Positions 50,697-60,032 of a stretch of DNA of 64,000 nucleotides are shown here, one piece after another. Source of the stretch: Desulfobulbaceae bacterium DB1 (GTDB lineage: Bacteria > Desulfobacterota > Desulfobulbia > Desulfobulbales > SURF-16); NCBI GenBank assembly GCA_001914235.1, contig MQUF01000001.1:62001-126000 (forward strand). The letters are read 5' to 3'. The translations under genes were made by a program, and so were the position numbers. The number at the start of each line of letters is the position of its first letter. Positions within the stretch are counted from its first letter, which is position 1. The notes under the pieces were generated by a model. The model was given only the letters and a program-made list of their open reading frames with translations. It did not search any database and was not told the origin of the DNA.

Positions 50697-50955
50697 TGGT
50701 TCACCCTGTTTTACAATATCATAAATTATGCAAAATAAAAGCCAAAGTGTTCGGGTGAGCAGGAAAAAGGCGGGTCTGCGGGTTTTTCCGGGAAAGCGGA
50801 GCTTTTTTCCGGAAAACCCCGCGACGTTGACGGATCGAGCTGCGTTCGTCGGAATATATCATGCTATTCCGGGCTGTTGGGCCGGTCGGGGCATTGGCTT
50901 CTATTTTGCATGGAAATATCAGCATCGAAACAAAAAAATGGCAAGGAGGAATATT

Positions 50956-51081
50956 ATGACTCCAAGACAGGCAATCCGAATTTTGATGTTAAGCCCGATT
51001 TATTTTCGACTCGACCTGCCGGCCAGGAAGGTGCTGGTGGATGAGTTCTGCGCCCTGTGCGCCGACAGGGCAAACCGGTAA
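50956..51081 (+). CDS. Small conserved-looking 41-residue protein
   Basis: MTPRQAIRILMLSPIYFRLD then LPARKVLVDEFCALC. Reads like a small hydrophilic helical family seen in some Proteobacteria. AAGGAGG at 50943-50949 lies 6 nt before the ATG. The frame is open upstream to 50728, but that part looks non-coding. Confidence 0.7.
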   Translation: MTPRQAIRILMLSPIYFRLDLPARKVLVDEFCALCADRANR

Positions 51082-51097
51082 TTCCGGGAAGTCGCGT

Positions 51098-51712
51098 TTA
51101 TCCGGTGATCATCTTTTCGGCAAGGCCGGTGATCGGCCCGAGGATTTTTTGTAAAATGCCGGTATAAAAAAGCGCCAGCAGGATGATGAAGCCGAAAGGC
51201 TCCAGTTTTGCAAAGGCAGCTGCCTGCCGGGGCGGAAGCAGTCCCATCAGCACTTTGCTGCCGTCCAGGGGAGGGATGGGCAGCAGGTTGAAAATCGCCA
51301 GGATGATATTGATCCAGATGCTCGCGCCCACCATCTGAAAGAGCGGGAAGAGGATCGGTTTTGGTATCCAGACGGCAAGGAAAACGAGCAGTTGGGCCAG
51401 CAGGCTGCTGGCGATTGCCGTCAACAGGTTGGCTCCGGGGCCTGCCAGGGCCACCCAGATCATGTCCTTCAGCGGATTGCGGAAGTAGCGCGGGTTGACC
51501 GGCACCGGTTTTGCCCAGCCGATTTTCATGATAATGAAGGCCAGGACTCCCAGCGGGTCAAGATGTTTCAAGGGGTTCAGGGTGAGGCGGCCGAGATTGT
51601 GGGCTGTCGGGTCTCCCAGTCGGTAAGCGACCATGCCGTGGCAATATTCATGGATGGTGAGCGCGAACAGGAAGGGGGGCGCCAGTATGATGATCTGCTG
51701 TATGATATTCAT
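51098..51712 (-). CDS. Site-2 protease family (M50) membrane protein
   Basis: 204 residues with several membrane segments. HEYCH (HExxH) near residue 21 and NLLPIPPLDGSKV near 145 are the metal-binding motifs of the rhomboid-unrelated M50 family. It cleaves membrane-bound regulators or peptides; the substrate is unknown. Its start overlaps the upstream tRNA nucleotidyltransferase stop by 4 nt. Confidence 0.9.
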   Translation of the reverse strand: MNIIQQIIILAPPFLFALTIHEYCHGMVAYRLGDPTAHNLGRLTLNPLKHLDPLGVLAFIIMKIGWAKPVPVNPRYFRNPLKDMIWVALAGPGANLLTAIASSLLAQLLVFLAVWIPKPILFPLFQMVGASIWINIILAIFNLLPIPPLDGSKVLMGLLPPRQAAAFAKLEPFGFIILLALFYTGILQKILGPITGLAEKMITG

Positions 51713-54357
51713 GGACTTCCTTTTTTCTTCCCCGCTTCCAGGGGATACTCCTTTCCAAGAAAATTGATCTCGTCTTCACGGCTGGAAAGCTCACCGTCAA
51801 TGGTTTTTTCCAGCAGGTGATTCAGCATGGTCTGGTATGCCGGGCCGGGAGGGTAGCCGAGTTTTTTCAGGTCTGCGCCGTGCAGGTGGTTTTTGATGTG
51901 GCGCAATCGGGTCACATAAAGGGAGACTGCCTGTTTGCCGGTTTTGTTCCGGCAAATGGCCATCAGGAAAAGAAGCCCCTCATGACTCAACCCTTTCAGG
52001 AGCCAGTAGATTTCACTTGAGCGCAGATGGCTTCTGCGCTCAAGGGTGCGGACAATCCGTTTTGTTTCGATTTTTTCCCGGAGCAGCAGCTGCTGGTAGC
52101 GCTCCGGGACCTCGAATTTTTTGCAGAAGGCAAACAGCGCCCTCGTTTGGATGCGGCAGGTCAGGGCCAGCAGGTAGACGATCCATTGACTGCATTTGTC
52201 GCTTAAATAAAGCAGTTTGTGCCAGGCCAGGGCCCGGTGCGCTTCTTCCATGATTTCAGCAACGCGCGGCTCGTATTTGAGCGAATGGTGGAGGAATTTC
52301 AGCAGATCAAACTGGGCCATGCGCCGGATTGCCGGCAGTGGGTTGGGTTCTGAAAGTATCAGCTTGATTTCCTGAAAATAACGGCGTCCGAATTTCCGAT
52401 CAAAGAGGTTCATCTTTACCGCGTTCTTCAGCTGTTTTTCGGTCAGCTTGCCGAGGGTAAACCCCATGCGCTGCTCAAAGCGGATTCCGCGGAAGATACG
52501 GGTTGGATCCTCGACAAAGCTCAGGTTGTGCAGGATGCGGATCTGTCTGTCCTTCAGGTCGTTCTGGCAGTTGAAAAAATCCACCAGGATGCCGAACTTG
52601 TCCGGGTTGAGATGGATTGCCATGGCATTGATGGTGAAATCCCGCCGGAAAAGGTCGAGCTTGATGGAGCTGAGTTCCACCGTGGGCATTGCCGCCGGGT
52701 ATTCATAATACTCAAGGCGGGCCGTGGCAATATCCACTTTAAAGCCGTCGGCAAGTTTGACCAGCGCGGTGTTGAACTTGACGTGGGTGGTCACGGTGCC
52801 GCCCAGTTCCTGGGCCAGCATCTTGGCAAAGGTGATGCCGTCTCCTTCGACAACAATGTCCAGGTCGAGATTTTCAATGTGGAGCAACAGATCGCGGACA
52901 AAGCCGCCCACCGCATAGGCGGTGAATTTGTTTTTTTGCGCCACCTCGCCGATTCTTTGCAGGAGAATGACCATTTCCCGGCTCAGGGATTGGCTGATCA
53001 GGTTGGTCATGTTCCTGTTGCGCTCGCTGGACGGCTCACTCTGGGTGGTCTTCAGGCTGGGGAGATAGGCCGGGTCGTTGACCAGCAGATTGAACAGGTC
53101 GGTGCGGGTGATAACGCCCACCAGCAAGCCGCTTTCAACAATGGGGATGAACCGCTGCCGGTGTTCAATGATCAGTTCCTGGATATCGGCCAGGGTGGCG
53201 GAAGGGGGCAGCGTGGCAAGTTCCGTTGTCATGAATTCGCTTGCCGGCAGGTCTCCGAGATGATGAAAGATGGCCTTGCTGGCATCGCGCCGGGAAAAAA
53301 GCCCCAGCATTTTATTGTCCTGCATGATCGGCAGCATGGTGATGCCGTAGCGGATGAGGGTGTCGTAAGCCTCCTTGGTGGTCATATCAGGGCCAACGGA
53401 AATGACCGGCGAGGACATCAGTTGCCAGGCCTTGCTTTCCGGCCTTACGTGTTTATGGAGGAGGCGAATCAGTTTTTCTTCCGCTTCGACCAGGGTCATG
53501 TCGTTGATGGTGGCCGCCGCGGCTGATGCATGGCCGCCGCCGTTGAACTCCAGGGCGATCTGGCCGACGTTGACTTCGGGGATTCTGCTCCGGGCGATGA
53601 GATAGATCCGTTCCCCCATGCTGGCCAGGGCAAAGAGGACATTGAGGTTTTCCATGCTCATGAAGCGCCGGACAATGAGGGAGAATTCGTCCACATATTG
53701 GCTGAGGGCGATGCGGGTCACGGTAATTTCAATGGACTGCACGGTGTATGTTGTCGCCGATTTTATCAGTTCATTCAGCAGTGAGACTTCGCCGGTGGTG
53801 AGTTCCTGGGTGATGTACTGGGTGACCGTGTTCAGGTTCGCGCCGCAGCCGAGCAGCCAGGCCATGGCGCGCAAATCGGCCGGAGTGGTGGTGCTGAAGG
53901 TGAACGAGCCGGTGTCCTCATATTCGGCCATGGCCAGCAGCGTCGCCTCATCCTGACTGATGGCGATATTGCGCTCCTGAAAGATTTCAACAAAAACCGT
54001 GGCCGTTGATCCCACCGCTTTCACCACCTCCACGGCGCCCTTCAGGTCGCCCGGCGCATCCGGGTGGTGATCGTACAGGTGAATTTCAATTCCTGGGTTT
54101 TCCAGGCATTTGGCAAAGTTGCCGATGCGTGACGGCTGGCGCGTATCAACGATGATCAGTTTGGTTACCTGATCCAGTTCAATGTTTTTTACCCGCTGGA
54201 AGTCGTAAATCATCACCGACTGGACAAAAAATTTGCGCAGATTCCTTTCCTGGGAGCCGGAAAAGGCCAGCACCGCGTCGGGGTAGAGCTTTTTGGCGGC
54301 AACCATTGAGGCCATGCTGTCAAAATCGGCATTGAGATGTGTTGTGATGACTTCCAT
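51709..54357 (-). CDS. DHH phosphoesterase - two CBS - tRNA nucleotidyltransferase fusion
   Basis: 882 residues. Residues 1-300 form a DHH/DHHA1 domain (HLNADFDSMASM, IIVDTRQPSRIG, YDHHPDAP, NGGGHASAAAA). Two CBS domains span about 315-430 (VISVGPDMTTKEAYDTLIRYGITMLPI and the following one). From about 465 a class II nucleotidyltransferase region has AYAVGGFVRDLLL, LDLDIVVEGDG, RRDFTINAMA and DPTRIFRGIRFEQRM. It likely adds A or CCA to tRNA 3' ends. This fusion is known in Desulfobacterota and Aquificota; the role of the DHH and CBS parts is unknown. Confidence 0.9.
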   Translation of the reverse strand: MEVITTHLNADFDSMASMVAAKKLYPDAVLAFSGSQERNLRKFFVQSVMIYDFQRVKNIELDQVTKLIIVDTRQPSRIGNFAKCLENPGIEIHLYDHHPDAPGDLKGAVEVVKAVGSTATVFVEIFQERNIAISQDEATLLAMAEYEDTGSFTFSTTTPADLRAMAWLLGCGANLNTVTQYITQELTTGEVSLLNELIKSATTYTVQSIEITVTRIALSQYVDEFSLIVRRFMSMENLNVLFALASMGERIYLIARSRIPEVNVGQIALEFNGGGHASAAAATINDMTLVEAEEKLIRLLHKHVRPESKAWQLMSSPVISVGPDMTTKEAYDTLIRYGITMLPIMQDNKMLGLFSRRDASKAIFHHLGDLPASEFMTTELATLPPSATLADIQELIIEHRQRFIPIVESGLLVGVITRTDLFNLLVNDPAYLPSLKTTQSEPSSERNRNMTNLISQSLSREMVILLQRIGEVAQKNKFTAYAVGGFVRDLLLHIENLDLDIVVEGDGITFAKMLAQELGGTVTTHVKFNTALVKLADGFKVDIATARLEYYEYPAAMPTVELSSIKLDLFRRDFTINAMAIHLNPDKFGILVDFFNCQNDLKDRQIRILHNLSFVEDPTRIFRGIRFEQRMGFTLGKLTEKQLKNAVKMNLFDRKFGRRYFQEIKLILSEPNPLPAIRRMAQFDLLKFLHHSLKYEPRVAEIMEEAHRALAWHKLLYLSDKCSQWIVYLLALTCRIQTRALFAFCKKFEVPERYQQLLLREKIETKRIVRTLERRSHLRSSEIYWLLKGLSHEGLLFLMAICRNKTGKQAVSLYVTRLRHIKNHLHGADLKKLGYPPGPAYQTMLNHLLEKTIDGELSSREDEINFLGKEYPLEAGKKKGSP

Positions 54358-54369
54358 TTGTGATTTTCC

Positions 54370-55353
54370 CTACTCTTTTTTCCTGCTGCGGGGGTGGAAT
54401 TTGCGGTGGATTTCCTGGAGGCGGCCGCTATCCACGTGGGTATAAATCTGGGTGGTGGCAATATCGGCGTGACCGAGCATGAGCTGGACCGAACGCAGGT
54501 CGGCACCTCGGGCCAGCAGGTGCGTGGCAAAGGAGTGGCGCAGCATGTGCGGGCTGATTTTTTTTGTGATGCCGGCGCGCAGCGCTGTTTCCCGGATGAT
54601 CTGCCAGAAGCGGATTCTGGTCATGGCTTTGCCCCTGGCGGTGACGAACAGGGAGGTGCTTTTTTTTCCATTGAGCAGGAGACCCCTGCCGTGTCGCAGG
54701 TAGCCGGAGATTCTATCCTTGGCTTCCTCGCCGAAAGGGACCAGTCGTTCCTTGCTTCCTTTGCCGAGCACCCGGACGAAACCGGCGTTGATGTTGATGG
54801 ACATCAACGGCAGGGAAACCAGCTCGGAGACCCGCATTCCGGTGGCGTAAAGCAGATGCAGCATGGCGCTGTTGCGCAGCGAGACGGGAAGCAGACCGCG
54901 TGAACCCGCAAGAAGTCTGTCGACCTCGGCAACGGAAAGATCTTCCGGGAGAATGCGGGAGCTTTTCGGCAGTTCCAGGATTTTGGTCGGATCGGTGGTG
55001 ATCAGTTTTTCGGCAAGGAGAAAGCGGAAAAATCCACGCAGGGTGGAAAGGCGACGCCCATTGCTGCGCAGGGAAATTCCCTTTTTCAGGCAATGGGAAA
55101 AAAAGTCCCTGATCTGCTGGGAGCTTATTTGTTGCAGGGAAATATTCTTATGGCAGAGGAAAAAAAGAAAGGAGTCAAGATCCGCTTGATAGGAGCGAAT
55201 GGTGTTATCGGCCAGTCTTTTTTCGGCGGCAAGATAATGAAGAAACAGGTCCTGGCTGTTCTGCAACTCTCGGGGCAGGAGGCTGCCGTCGCCAGGAAAC
55301 CTGTTTTGTCGGACAGTGCTGATTGGGTGGCTCTTGGTTCCCCGTCTTTTCAT
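54370..55353 (-). CDS. XerC/XerD-type tyrosine recombinase
   Basis: 327 residues. SAM-like N-terminal domain (FLHYLAAEKRLADNTIRSYQ), then the catalytic residues: ATGMRVSELV (Arg), HMLRHSFATHLL (HxxR), GHADIATTQIYTHV (His, Tyr). It resembles the chromosome dimer resolution recombinases. The N-terminal 25 residues before the domain are longer than usual, so the real start may be internal. It follows rpsU by 19 nt on the same strand. Confidence 0.87.
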   Translation of the reverse strand: MKRRGTKSHPISTVRQNRFPGDGSLLPRELQNSQDLFLHYLAAEKRLADNTIRSYQADLDSFLFFLCHKNISLQQISSQQIRDFFSHCLKKGISLRSNGRRLSTLRGFFRFLLAEKLITTDPTKILELPKSSRILPEDLSVAEVDRLLAGSRGLLPVSLRNSAMLHLLYATGMRVSELVSLPLMSININAGFVRVLGKGSKERLVPFGEEAKDRISGYLRHGRGLLLNGKKSTSLFVTARGKAMTRIRFWQIIRETALRAGITKKISPHMLRHSFATHLLARGADLRSVQLMLGHADIATTQIYTHVDSGRLQEIHRKFHPRSRKKE

Positions 55354-55372
55354 TGTACGAGGATTGGCGCCA

Positions 55373-55570
55373 TTATGCTTCCCGTTCGATGCGGTACATG
55401 ACCTTGCGGAGTTTTCTCTTTGCTTCTGCTTGTTTACGACGTTTTTTGACGCTTGGTTTTTCGTAATATTCGCGTCTTTTCAGTTCTTTTTTGATGCCGT
55501 CAAGCTGCAGCTTTTTCTTCAATTGCCGAATGGCGTATTCTATGTCTCCACGGACCTCAACTTCAATCAT
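55373..55570 (-). CDS. rpsU: 30S ribosomal protein S21
   Basis: 65 residues: MIEVEVRGDIEYAIRQLKKK then REYYEKPSVKKRRKQAEAKR, the normal S21 sequence and length. The ATG at 55570 follows CGGAG. It belongs to the small subunit and helps initiation. Confidence 0.97.
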   Translation of the reverse strand: MIEVEVRGDIEYAIRQLKKKLQLDGIKKELKRREYYEKPSVKKRRKQAEAKRKLRKVMYRIEREA

Positions 55571-55665
55571 GATAACTCCGAAAAAAGATATTTTAGCGTA
55601 ATTAATAGGAGATGGATTTCTTCCTTTCCGAAAACAGAAATCTATAACGAAGTGGTGACTTTTTG

Positions 55666-57078
55666 TCAAATGTTATTTTTTGGCTGCATCGGCGATTGTC
55701 CGCCTGTCGGGAAAATTTTCCCGGGGTTGAGGATGTTGTTGGGGTCAAACAGTTTTTTAATCCCCAGCATGACCTCCATGCTCGCTTCGTTGATTTCCAG
55801 GGGAAGAAATTCCGACTTGGTTATGCCGATGCCGTGTTCACCCGACAGAGTGCCGCCCAGCTCAAGTACCCTGTCGAACAACTCTTTTTTGGCTTTGCGG
55901 CTGCTTTCCAGTTCCTCCGTGTTCTTTTTGTCCAGCATGATGTTGACATGGATGTTGCCGTCGCCGGCGTGGCCGAAGGTAAAAATGACGAGCTTGTGGC
56001 GGGCGGCCAGGGTCTCGATGAAGGCAACCAGTTGCGGGATTTTCGAGCGCGGCACCACCACGTCCTCGCCGGTCTTGTCTGGTTTCAGCTCAAAAGCCGC
56101 CGGGGAGACGCCACGGCGCGCGCTCCAGAGGGCGGCAACCTGGTCGTTGTTTTCCGCCTTTTTCACCTCAAGAATATTTTTTTTGTCGCGGAGAAATTGC
56201 AGAAGCAGGCGCGACTGGCCGGCAACGGAGTCCCGGTCTCCGTCCACCTCAAGCAGCAAGAGCGCTTCCGTGGCCGGCGGCAGGGGGAACGGCAGTTTGT
56301 CCCGGACAATGGAAATGGCGGTGCGGTCCATGTATTCAAGGGTGCATGGCCGATGTTGCGCCAGAATTTCCGCCACCAGGGAAGCAGCCTGGTTTATACT
56401 GGAGCAGAGGATGAGGAAGGTGTCTTTGCAGGCGGGCAGGGGGATGAGCTTGACGATGATTTTGGTAATAATGCCCAGTGTCCCTTCAGACCCGGCAAAA
56501 AGACGGGTCAGGTCGTACCCGACCACGCCCTTGGCGGTCCGCACCCCGGTCTTGATGATCCTGCCGTCCGGCATGACAACCTCGAGTCCCAGAAGATAGT
56601 CCCTGGTTACCCCGTATTTGACGGCGCTTGGCCCTCCCGCGCATTCGGCCACATTGCCGCCCAGGGTGCAAAATTTCAGGCTGGCGGGATCAGGCGGGTA
56701 AAAAAGATTCCGGGGGCGCAGGGCCGCCTGAAAGTCGCCGGTGATCACTCCCGGTTCGACAACGGCAACCTGGTTTTCCTCGTCGATTTCCAGGATGCGG
56801 TTCAACCTGCTCATGGCCAGAACAAGTCCGCCCGCAACCGGCAGCGCTCCGCCGGTCATGCCGCTGCCCGCTCCCCGCGGCACCACGGCAAAGGGGGTGG
56901 CGTTGGCCAGTTTCATGATGGCGCTGATTTGGGCTGCGTCGCCGGGGAAGGCGACCGCCTCCGGAGGAAATTCCCTGCCCGTGCCGTCATAGGAGTAGCA
57001 GAGCAGGTCTTCCGCTGTGGTGGTCAGCTGGTCCTGTCCGACGATGGCGCGTAATCTGTTGATGGTTTCCCGTTTCAT
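55666..57078 (-). CDS. FAD-binding oxidase, glycolate oxidase subunit GlcD-like
   Basis: 470 residues. PCMH-type FAD domain: VPRGAGSGMTGGALP near residue 66, LGGNVAECAGGPSAVKYG near 142, and the C-terminal FAD-oxidase region with TFGHAGDGNIHVN near 370 and GTLSGEHGIG near 410 with a conserved His. It oxidises 2-hydroxy acids such as glycolate or D-lactate, but its substrate and electron partner (no GlcE/GlcF next to it) are unknown. ATG at 57078. Confidence 0.9.
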   Translation of the reverse strand: MKRETINRLRAIVGQDQLTTTAEDLLCYSYDGTGREFPPEAVAFPGDAAQISAIMKLANATPFAVVPRGAGSGMTGGALPVAGGLVLAMSRLNRILEIDEENQVAVVEPGVITGDFQAALRPRNLFYPPDPASLKFCTLGGNVAECAGGPSAVKYGVTRDYLLGLEVVMPDGRIIKTGVRTAKGVVGYDLTRLFAGSEGTLGIITKIIVKLIPLPACKDTFLILCSSINQAASLVAEILAQHRPCTLEYMDRTAISIVRDKLPFPLPPATEALLLLEVDGDRDSVAGQSRLLLQFLRDKKNILEVKKAENNDQVAALWSARRGVSPAAFELKPDKTGEDVVVPRSKIPQLVAFIETLAARHKLVIFTFGHAGDGNIHVNIMLDKKNTEELESSRKAKKELFDRVLELGGTLSGEHGIGITKSEFLPLEINEASMEVMLGIKKLFDPNNILNPGKIFPTGGQSPMQPKNNI

Positions 57079-57203
57079 GGCATTGCCAATCCCTGCTGAA
57101 AAATGTACTATTGTCATCCGGTGATGGGGCCGTCCGGCTCCTTGTTCTATTTAACCGATAATCGACCGAACCGGTCAACTTTTATAGAGGGGAAGGAAAG
57201 CGT

Positions 57204-58142
57204 ATGGTGCAAAAATTGCGAATTGCCTTGCTGGCAGGGGGGAAGTCCGGCGAAAGGGAGGTTTCCCTGGCTGGGGCGAAAGGGGTGATGGCTGCCCTGG
57301 ATAAAGAAAAGTACAGTGTGACCCAGTATGATCCGGCCACTGATCTGGCCCGGCTTGCGGCCGACGCGGCGGCGCTTGATGCAGCCTTTGTCCTGCTGCA
57401 TGGACCCTTGGGGGAAGACGGCTCCATGCAGGGCTTTCTCGATCTGCTTGGTCTGCCGTATCAGGGATCGGGGGTGCTGGGCAGCGCACTGGCCATGGAC
57501 AAGAATCTTGCCAAAATTCTTTACCGCCAGGCGGGGCTGCGGGTGGCGGAATGGCGCATGGCGTCGCCGAAGGATGTGGAACATCCCGGACTTCTTGCCG
57601 ATGGATTGCGGTTCCCGCTGGTGGTGAAACCGGTGCGTCAGGGGTCGAGTCTGGGAATGAGTATTGCCCATGATGCGAAGCAACTGGCGGTCGGTTTGGA
57701 AAAGGCCTTTGTCTTTGATAAGGAAGTAATGGTGGAAGAGTTTGTCCGGGGCCGGGAAGTGACCGGCGGAGTTTTGGGCAATGATGATCTCGAGGCCCTG
57801 CCCCTGGTTGAGATCATTCCAGGCAAAGAGTATCCTTTTTTTGATTATCAGGCCAAGTATACGGCGGGTGCAACCAGGGAAATATGCCCGGCGGATCTGC
57901 CGGAGGTGATAACGGTAAAGGCGCAGCAGGCGGCCCTTGCCGCCCATCGGGTTTTACGTCTGCGGGGGTACAGTCGGACGGATATGATTGTCTCGGATGA
58001 GGGAGAGGTGTTTGTCATTGAAACCAACACCATTCCCGGCATGACGCCGACCAGTTTGCTGCCTCAGGCTGCGGCTGCGGCGGGGATTGATTTTCCGTCG
58101 TTGCTTGATCGTTTGCTCGGCCTCGCCTTGCAGGGCAAATGA
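57204..58142 (+). CDS. ddl: D-alanine-D-alanine ligase
   Basis: 312 residues. ATP-grasp enzyme: AGGKSGEREVSLAGAK at the N-terminus, HGPLGEDGSMQGFLDL near 73, VVKPVRQGSSLGMS near 140, VFVIETNTIPGMTP near 270. It joins two D-Ala for peptidoglycan precursors. GGGGAAGGA lies 6-13 nt before the ATG. Gap of 125 nt from the divergent GlcD gene contains its promoter. Confidence 0.95.
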   Translation: MVQKLRIALLAGGKSGEREVSLAGAKGVMAALDKEKYSVTQYDPATDLARLAADAAALDAAFVLLHGPLGEDGSMQGFLDLLGLPYQGSGVLGSALAMDKNLAKILYRQAGLRVAEWRMASPKDVEHPGLLADGLRFPLVVKPVRQGSSLGMSIAHDAKQLAVGLEKAFVFDKEVMVEEFVRGREVTGGVLGNDDLEALPLVEIIPGKEYPFFDYQAKYTAGATREICPADLPEVITVKAQQAALAAHRVLRLRGYSRTDMIVSDEGEVFVIETNTIPGMTPTSLLPQAAAAAGIDFPSLLDRLLGLALQGK

Positions 58143-58185
58143 TTTTTCCGCAAGCAGCGGAAAGGGCAATTGAACCGGATGTCCG

Positions 58186-58239
58186 GAGCGGCGGCTCTGT
58201 TCTATAACAAGGGCCGCTGCTCTTACACCATTTTTTTTT
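58186..58239 (+). terminator. Terminator after ddl
   Basis: GAGCGGCGGC (58186-58195) pairs with GCCGCTGCTC (58213-58222) with one mismatch, and a T-run starts at 58231. It lies about 45 nt after the ddl stop, between ddl and a convergent small frame. Confidence 0.7.
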
Positions 58240-58417
58240 CCAGTTTGTTGTCTATCCGTGATGGTTTTACCGTGTAGCCTGTCACCAGGGTGCCCAGCGG
58301 TGTGCAGGTGTAATGCCATTCTATGATTTCACCCGGATAAACCCAGACACCTTTTGTTGTCGTGTTGTCGGCCCGTGGTGCTTTCAGCCAGATTTGTTCG
58401 TTGTCCCGCGTGTACAT
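58223..58417 (-). CDS. Small hypothetical protein
   Basis: 64 residues (YTRDNEQIWLKAPRADN, VWVYPGEIIEWHYTC, GYTVKPSRIDNKLEKKM). No family recognised; the composition looks coding (Trp, Tyr, few stop-prone residues). GGGGC lies 6 nt before the ATG. Convergent with ddl. Confidence 0.5.
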   Translation of the reverse strand: MYTRDNEQIWLKAPRADNTTTKGVWVYPGEIIEWHYTCTPLGTLVTGYTVKPSRIDNKLEKKMV

Positions 58418-58755
58418 GATATGCCCCTGTAAATGTGGTGGAATGGAGTTGAATTGATTGACAGCAATTAAAGTGCCATTCCGGCGAGAAAGTGGTTTTT
58501 GTGTTTCACTATCTTGATATTGTTACATTTGTTTTGGAGGTCGCAGAAGTGGGGCGGAGGAATAATGGTGGTGAAACGACGTAGATTTGGGTGAAATAAC
58601 CAGTTTCCGGTGGGTGACCAGGGGGCGGGAAGAAAAAACGGAAACCGGGAAAAGAAGAAAGAAGCGTCGTGGCGGGGGGGAGGGGACGTGGAGAGTATGA
58701 AGGCGTTTCCGCGAGGTCACTCTGGGGCTCGCAGGCGGAAACGCCGGGAATAGAA
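58418..58755. other. Intergenic stretch, 338 nt
   Basis: No gene supported. It contains the serS hairpin (58702-58745) near its right edge and a purine-rich tract around 58620-58690. Open frames on the minus strand have no family support. Confidence 0.5.
58702..58745 (-). terminator. Hairpin downstream of serS
   Basis: Perfect 11-bp arms GGCGTTTCCGC (58702-58712) and GCGGAAACGCC (58735-58745), 10 nt beyond the serS stop in transcription direction. No clear T-run on the minus strand, so efficiency is uncertain. Confidence 0.6.
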
Positions 58756-60027
58756 TCAGCCGCTGAAGCGGTTGGTGAAATATGGTTCCAGTACTTTCGG
58801 CAGCTTGATGGTGCCGTCGGCCTGCTGGCAGTTTTCATAAATGGCGGCCAGGGTGCGGCCCACAGCCAGGCCGCTGCCGTTTAAAGTGTGCACCAGGGCG
58901 CTTTTTTTCGCCCCTTTGGGCCGGTAGCGGATGCCGCCGCGCCGGGCCTGGAAGTCGAGGAAGTTGCTGCAGGAGGAAATTTCCCGGTACGTGTTCTGGG
59001 CCGGCATCCACACCTCGATGTCATAGGTTTTGGTGGCGGAAAAGCCCAAGTCGCCGGAGCAGAGCACCACCACCCGGTAAGGCAGTTCGAGGAGTTGCAG
59101 AACCTCTTCCGCATCGGCCAGCAGGGCTTCCAGCTCATCGTCCGATGTTTCCGGGGTGGTGAACTTGACCAGCTCCACCTTGTCGAACTGGTGCTGACGG
59201 ATAAGGCCCTTGGTATCCTTGCCGTAGGAGCCGGCCTCGGAGCGGAAGCACGGGGTGTAGGCGCAGTATTTGATCGGCAGCTCATCCTGCGACAGGGTTT
59301 CATCCCGGTGGATATTGGTTACCGGCACCTCGGCGGTGGGGATGAGATAGAGATCCCAATCCTGGGCCTTGAAGAGATCTGCGGCGAATTTCGGCAATTG
59401 GCCGGTGGCGGTCATGGTGGCGCTGTTGACGAGAAAAGGGGGCAGCACCTCCTGGTAACCGTGTTTCTGGGTGTGCAGGTCCAGCATGAAATTGATCAGG
59501 GCCCGTTCCAGGCGGGAGGCAAACCCTTTCAGCAGGGCAAAACGGGCGCCGGAGATTTTGGCGGCCCGCTTAAAGTCCATGCTGCCGTCCGCCTCGCCCA
59601 GCTCCCAGTGGGCTTTGGGGGTAAAGGAGAAGTCGGTGGGCTTGCCCCATTTTTTCACCTCCACGTTGTCCTTGTCGTCTTTGCCGGCGGGGATGGAGTC
59701 GTGGCAGATGTTCGGGATCTCCATGACGATTTCCTGTAGCGTTTCCTCAATAACGGTCAGGTCGGTTTCCAGGATCTTGATCCTGTCGTTCACCCGGCGC
59801 ATCTCGCTGATCAGGCTTTCCGCGTCCTTGTTTGCTTTTTTGAGTTCGGCAACCTCCTGGGAGACGATTTTCCGCCGGTTGCGCAGTTCCTCGACCTCGG
59901 TGAGATGTTCCCGCCGCCTGAGATCGATATCGGCAAATTCTTCAATGCGACTGGTGGTGATGTTGCGGCGTAGAATTTTTTCTTTTACCAGATCGATATT
60001 TTCTCGGATGAAGCGAAGTTCGAGCAT
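58756..60027 (-). CDS. serS: Seryl-tRNA synthetase
   Basis: 423 residues, normal length. The N-terminal coiled coil ([21 protein letters not shown]) is followed by class II motifs: motif 2 [14 protein letters not shown] near 265 and motif 3 [13 protein letters not shown] near 395. It charges tRNA-Ser with serine. The upstream HDOD gene ends 5 nt before its start. Confidence 0.97.
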   Translation of the reverse strand: MLELRFIRENIDLVKEKILRRNITTSRIEEFADIDLRRREHLTEVEELRNRRKIVSQEVAELKKANKDAESLISEMRRVNDRIKILETDLTVIEETLQEIVMEIPNICHDSIPAGKDDKDNVEVKKWGKPTDFSFTPKAHWELGEADGSMDFKRAAKISGARFALLKGFASRLERALINFMLDLHTQKHGYQEVLPPFLVNSATMTATGQLPKFAADLFKAQDWDLYLIPTAEVPVTNIHRDETLSQDELPIKYCAYTPCFRSEAGSYGKDTKGLIRQHQFDKVELVKFTTPETSDDELEALLADAEEVLQLLELPYRVVVLCSGDLGFSATKTYDIEVWMPAQNTYREISSCSNFLDFQARRGGIRYRPKGAKKSALVHTLNGSGLAVGRTLAAIYENCQQADGTIKLPKVLEPYFTNRFSG

Positions 60028-60032
60028 TTTCT

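Noticed and set aside
52528-53526. Plus-strand 332-codon frame
   Set aside because: Antisense of the DHH-CBS-nucleotidyltransferase gene.
55316-57054. Plus-strand frames of 427 and 463 codons
   Set aside because: Overlap rpsU and the GlcD-like gene on the other strand, which carry known motifs.
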